Source: Capsulimonadaceae bacterium (GTDB taxonomy: Bacteria > Armatimonadota > Armatimonadia > Armatimonadales > Capsulimonadaceae). From it: a stretch of 64,000 nt of DNA. Position 1 is the first letter of the stretch, and each line of letters opens with the position of its first letter. Below the pieces are notes generated by a model. It did not search any database and had not been told where the DNA came from. It saw only the letters and a list, made by a program, of their open reading frames with translations. The translations under genes were made by a program, and so were the position numbers. Of the stretch, positions 60,895 to 64,000 are shown in pieces. The stretch covers positions 124,001 to 188,000 of the forward strand of contig JARLGU010000011.1 in the NCBI GenBank assembly GCA_031292625.1, in the 5' to 3' direction.

Positions 60895-62235
60895 ATGGAA
60901 CGCAAAATTTCGATGACCAGGTTTACCGCCCTGATTGCGGCATTCGTCACTGCTGTTCTTATTGGCGCGTGCACGGCATCCCATGCGGCGCCGCTCACCA
61001 AGCGCGATGTCCTCACCCTTCGCGACGGCCGGTTCTACCTTCATGGAAAGCGCTTTGCGGAAATCAGCTTCAACAAATTCGATCTCTTCTGGGAACCGTT
61101 TGATCTGCTCAAGAATGGCAAGGGCGACACCCAGGAATATCGCGACATGGTGGCGGCGCAAGATCACGCGCTCCGCGAGCTCCACGAAATGGGATTCCGC
61201 TCGATCCGCATCTTCGGCGCGCCCTGGGGTATCTGGGATCTCCGCGCAACTTTCGACGACCCGGCTAAGCGAGAGAGCGTCTATTTCAAGGCGATGGACA
61301 CGGTGCTCGACCTATGCGACAAGAACGACATACGAGTTGTCTACTCGCTGGGATGCGCCAACTTTACCGATCGCGCGCTCGTCCACGGGAAATGGGTATA
61401 CGGCGAGGAGCATGAGCGCGAACTCATTGCAAACCCTGCATCCCGCAGCCGCCAGGAGCTCTATCGATATATAGACATCGTCGTCAATCGATACAAAAGC
61501 CGCCAAACGATACTCATGTGGGAGATCAGCAACGAAACGACGTTGAGCGCGGACATCTCGCCGGAGACCAACATCTACAACGGCGAGCGAATGCCGGCAT
61601 TGCTGGATGTCGCCCACTTTTTCAACGATGTAGCGACGCGTATCAAGGCAAACGATCCGCTCCGCCTCGTCAATAGCGGCGGTTCTTGCATGCGCGGCTG
61701 CCAATGGAACCAGTATACGAACCACAAATGGATTCTCGATACCGTGGAGGAGCAGAACAAGGCGCTCAGCCTCGTCTACTCCGGCAGCGCCGTCGACGTG
61801 CTCGATATTCACTACTACACGAACAACCATTGCGTCAACGAGATGGTGGAAGGCGCGGACGGCAAAAAGGTCCCGATGGACATTGGGCAATATATGGCGG
61901 CGGCAAAGCGCATCGGCAAGCCTCTGATGATCGGCGAAACCGGCTCATCCGAAACGGCGCGCGATGACAATCCCAAAAACAAGCAGGTCTACGCCGAGAC
62001 GCCTGATTATCACGACTCGTACTGGGACCCGAACGCCGCCAAGTGGGTCAAGATCCTCTGCGACCAAATCGTCGACGCCGGACCACAGCTCACCTACTGG
62101 TGGGAGTACTCGTCGAATCGTCCGGTAGACCAAAAGGCCCCGAGCTTCGACATCAAAAAGGGCCGCACCGATCCGGTGCTCGCCGAGATTATCGACGCCA
62201 ACAAGCGGCTGAAGGCAAAGCTTGGAGCCCAATAG
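60895..62235 (+). CDS. Secreted GH5-like glycosidase
   Basis: The 446-residue protein has an N-terminal signal with Cys at about residue 24 (VLIGACTAS), so it may be a lipoprotein. The catalytic barrel shows ILMWEISNET (acid/base Glu214) and LMIGETGSS (nucleophile Glu348), the arrangement of GH5 and mannanase-like clan GH-A enzymes. DIHYYTNN and LTYWWEYSSN provide typical substrate-binding aromatics. It is short and single-domain compared with the enzymes of modules 1 and 2. The URO-D-family gene follows after about 160 bases. Confidence 0.85.
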   Translation: MERKISMTRFTALIAAFVTAVLIGACTASHAAPLTKRDVLTLRDGRFYLHGKRFAEISFNKFDLFWEPFDLLKNGKGDTQEYRDMVAAQDHALRELHEMGFRSIRIFGAPWGIWDLRATFDDPAKRESVYFKAMDTVLDLCDKNDIRVVYSLGCANFTDRALVHGKWVYGEEHERELIANPASRSRQELYRYIDIVVNRYKSRQTILMWEISNETTLSADISPETNIYNGERMPALLDVAHFFNDVATRIKANDPLRLVNSGGSCMRGCQWNQYTNHKWILDTVEEQNKALSLVYSGSAVDVLDIHYYTNNHCVNEMVEGADGKKVPMDIGQYMAAAKRIGKPLMIGETGSSETARDDNPKNKQVYAETPDYHDSYWDPNAAKWVKILCDQIVDAGPQLTYWWEYSSNRPVDQKAPSFDIKKGRTDPVLAEIIDANKRLKAKLGAQ

Positions 62236-62397
62236 TCGACCAGGGCTTTGTTAGGCGCACTGAACCTATCCAGAATTGATGCCGTCGATCACCTGTCTGC
62301 CAAATTGAGCCATTGCACGCGCCCGGGATCACGTCTATAATTGATCTTAACTGCGCCACTTGATAGTTGCGGCGCCCACTTAAAGGATGGCTCATCA

Positions 62398-63468
62398 ATG
62401 GCCGAAATGACATCGCACGAACGATTTAAGCGCATGTTCGAGCACCGGGACGCCGACCGGATACCGATTATCGACAACCCCTGGCGTGCAACGATCGAAC
62501 GCTGGCAGCAGGAAGGCATGCCGGCGGAAGTCAATTATGTCGATTACTTTGGTCTGGACCGCGTAGCGACGATCGGGGTCGATACCAGTCCCCGGTATCC
62601 TGTTCAATTGATTGAGGATACAGACGCCTATTCGATTACGACGTCGCCGTGGGGAGCGACATTCAAGAACTTTAAGCATGTCGAGTCCACTCCGGAGTTT
62701 CTCGACTTCAAGATCGTTGACCGCGCGAGCTGGCAAGAGGCCAAAGATCGAATGACTCCGACGCCGGATCGCATCAACTGGGAACATCTCAAGAAGGCGT
62801 ATCCACAGTGGAAGAAGGACGGCTACTGGATCCAGGGCGGCTTCTGGTTCGGCTTCGACATTACCCATGCCTGGAACGTCGGCACCGAGCGGCTTCTCGT
62901 GGCGCTCGGCGACGATCCTGAGTGGTGCATGGACATGTTCAGTACGGAACTGGACATGTGCATCGCACTGATGGACCAGGTTTGGGACGCCGGATATACG
63001 TTTGACGCGATCCACTGGCCCGACGATATGGGCTACAAGCACAGCCAGTTCTTCTCGGTAGCCACGTATCGCAGGATCCTAAAGCCCTTCCATCAACGTG
63101 CGGTGGATTGGGCGCATGCCAAGGGCATTAAGGCCCACCTGCATTCCTGCGGCGACGTCAACCCGTTCGTGCCGGAGCTGATCGATATTGGCGTCGACGC
63201 TCTTAACCCTCTCGAGGTCAAGGCGGGTATGGACCCGCTTTATCTCAAGAAGACCTTCGGAGATAAGCTCGTTCTGCATGGCGGCATCAACGCCCTGCTC
63301 TACGACGATATAGACGCGCTCGAAGCGGAACTGCGCAAGATCGTGCCAACCGTCAAGCAGCACGGCGGCTACATCCTCTCCTCCGATCATTCCGTTCCGT
63401 CGAGCATGAGTCTGCACGACTTCAAGCGGTTCGTGGAACTTGGCAAGGAACTCGGCAGCTACGAGTAG
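62398..63468 (+). CDS. Uroporphyrinogen decarboxylase (URO-D) family protein
   Basis: The 356-residue protein matches the URO-D superfamily, which includes haem-pathway decarboxylases and cobalamin-dependent methyltransferases. HLHSCGDVNPFVPELIDIGVDALNPLE is the central signature; its His-x-Cys recalls the metal-binding site of methyltransferases. The N-terminus has HERFKRMFEHRDADRIPI in place of the usual decarboxylase start. Members of this type are common in sugar loci of these phyla and are unlikely to be HemE. Start ATG 62398 has AAAGGA upstream. A strong hairpin follows. Confidence 0.88.
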   Translation: MAEMTSHERFKRMFEHRDADRIPIIDNPWRATIERWQQEGMPAEVNYVDYFGLDRVATIGVDTSPRYPVQLIEDTDAYSITTSPWGATFKNFKHVESTPEFLDFKIVDRASWQEAKDRMTPTPDRINWEHLKKAYPQWKKDGYWIQGGFWFGFDITHAWNVGTERLLVALGDDPEWCMDMFSTELDMCIALMDQVWDAGYTFDAIHWPDDMGYKHSQFFSVATYRRILKPFHQRAVDWAHAKGIKAHLHSCGDVNPFVPELIDIGVDALNPLEVKAGMDPLYLKKTFGDKLVLHGGINALLYDDIDALEAELRKIVPTVKQHGGYILSSDHSVPSSMSLHDFKRFVELGKELGSYE

Positions 63469-63497
63469 AGGACATCCGCGTCACGACACAAAGACAT

Positions 63498-63530
63498 GCG
63501 GCCTTGAGACTTATGCCGTCTCAAGGCCGC
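63498..63530. terminator. Bidirectional terminator
   Basis: A perfect 13-bp stem (GCGGCCTTGAGAC with GTCTCAAGGCCGC) with a 7-base loop lies between the convergent URO-D and typA genes. Confidence 0.85.
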
Positions 63531-63576
63531 GTTCTCAATTGTATCGATCGTTTGTGGCTTCAGAAAAGACGCCCGG

Positions 63577-64000
63577 CTACGATCGGGTTTTCGCATTCTT
63601 GCGCCGCTGGCCCTGATCCAACTCCCGCTTGCGCATGCGGATATTCTTCGGCGTCACCTCGACAAGGTCGTCAGGGCCGATGTACTCGATGCACCGATCG
63701 AGCGACATAATCGTATGCGGCGTGAGCCGGACGCCCACATCGGAATTGGATGAGCGCATGTTGGTCAGGTGCTTCGCCTTGCAGATGTTGATTTCAAGGT
63801 CCGTATCACGAGCGTTCTTCCCGACGATCATGCCTTCGTACACTTCCGTGCCGCCAGGAATGAACAGGATGCCCCGTTCCTCGGCGTTCGCCAGACCGTA
63901 CGGCGTTGCTACACCGGATTCGGCCGCGATCAGGGAACCATTGCGCTCGAACGAAATCTCTCCCGAGTACGGTACGTACCCGGCGAACAGGGAGTTCAGA
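63577..64000 (-). CDS. typA: GTP-binding protein TypA/BipA, C-terminal part
   Basis: The window ends inside this gene; about 140 C-terminal residues are visible. They include LNSLFAGYVPYSGEISFERNGSLIA, YGLANAEERGILFIPGGTEVYEGMIVGKNARDTDLEINICKAKHLTNMRSS and LDRCIEYIGPDDLVEVTPKNIRMRKREL, the typical end of BipA/TypA ribosome-associated GTPases. These act in 50S subunit assembly and stress adaptation. The start and GTPase domain lie beyond position 64000. Confidence 0.95.
   Translation of the reverse strand, partial: LNSLFAGYVPYSGEISFERNGSLIAAESGVATPYGLANAEERGILFIPGGTEVYEGMIVGKNARDTDLEINICKAKHLTNMRSSNSDVGVRLTPHTIMSLDRCIEYIGPDDLVEVTPKNIRMRKRELDQGQRRKNAKTRS

Noticed and set aside
62398-63468. 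HemE of haem biosynthesis
   Set aside because: The N-terminal decarboxylase signature is missing and the HSCGD motif plus sugar-locus context fit the broader URO-D family.

Overview
The window comes from a GC-rich bacterial chromosome whose content fits an Armatimonadota/Planctomycetota-type organism, with a Capsulimonas-like relative as best guess. The reasons are four DUF1559 pseudopilin-type proteins carrying the H-X9-DG signature, LacI- and GntR-type regulators each heading a small operon of very large secreted glycosidases, and a DUF6784/DUF6785-like membrane protein. This placement rests on protein families, not on a marker gene.

Layout. 1-600: an element with terminal inverted repeats and an internal 93-bp tandem repeat; a second copy lies in opposite orientation at 60.65-60.87 kb. 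0.6-5.2 kb: an FAD oxidoreductase, then a minus-strand ThuA-like protein and secreted glycosidase pair. 5386-5462: initiator tRNA-fMet. About 5.5-27.6 kb: a mosaic mobile region. It holds an AT-rich Type II restriction-modification system with a controller gene and C-boxes, a large serine recombinase with an excisionase-like partner, a secreted trypsin-like protease with ankyrin repeats, a 5'-truncated TOPRIM/DUF3987 replication gene, TOPRIM and other phage-type genes, three small-terminase-like proteins without a large terminase or capsid genes, an acyltransferase, an HTH-antitoxin-PIN operon, a tandem pair of unknown paralogues, and a propeller lipoprotein. It ends with a decayed tyrosine integrase that has lost its catalytic tyrosine.

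27.6-63.5 kb: carbohydrate metabolism. The same module recurs: regulator, then DUF1559 pseudopilin, then large secreted glycosidase. Module 1 is 27.67-32.5 kb (LacI). Module 2 is 32.88-43.6 kb (LacI, extended by an esterase-SMP30 fusion and a GH38 alpha-mannosidase). Module 3 is 46.0-52.4 kb (no linked regulator; GH16 beta-glucanase, propeller protein, processive GT2 synthase). Module 4 is 58.4-63.5 kb (GntR; GH5-like glycosidase and URO-D-family protein). Between them lie a DUF6785-like membrane protein, a probable alpha/alpha-toroid protein with a GntR regulator, an aquaporin and an MFS transporter. Near-consensus sigma70 promoters overlapping dyad operators precede three of the regulators. 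The right edge holds the 3' part of typA/bipA.

How it works together (inference): the regulators sense sugars and switch on a surface pseudopilin plus glycosidases, as in a polysaccharide-utilisation locus but with DUF1559 proteins in place of SusC/SusD. Module 3 looks like beta-glucan synthesis or remodelling instead.
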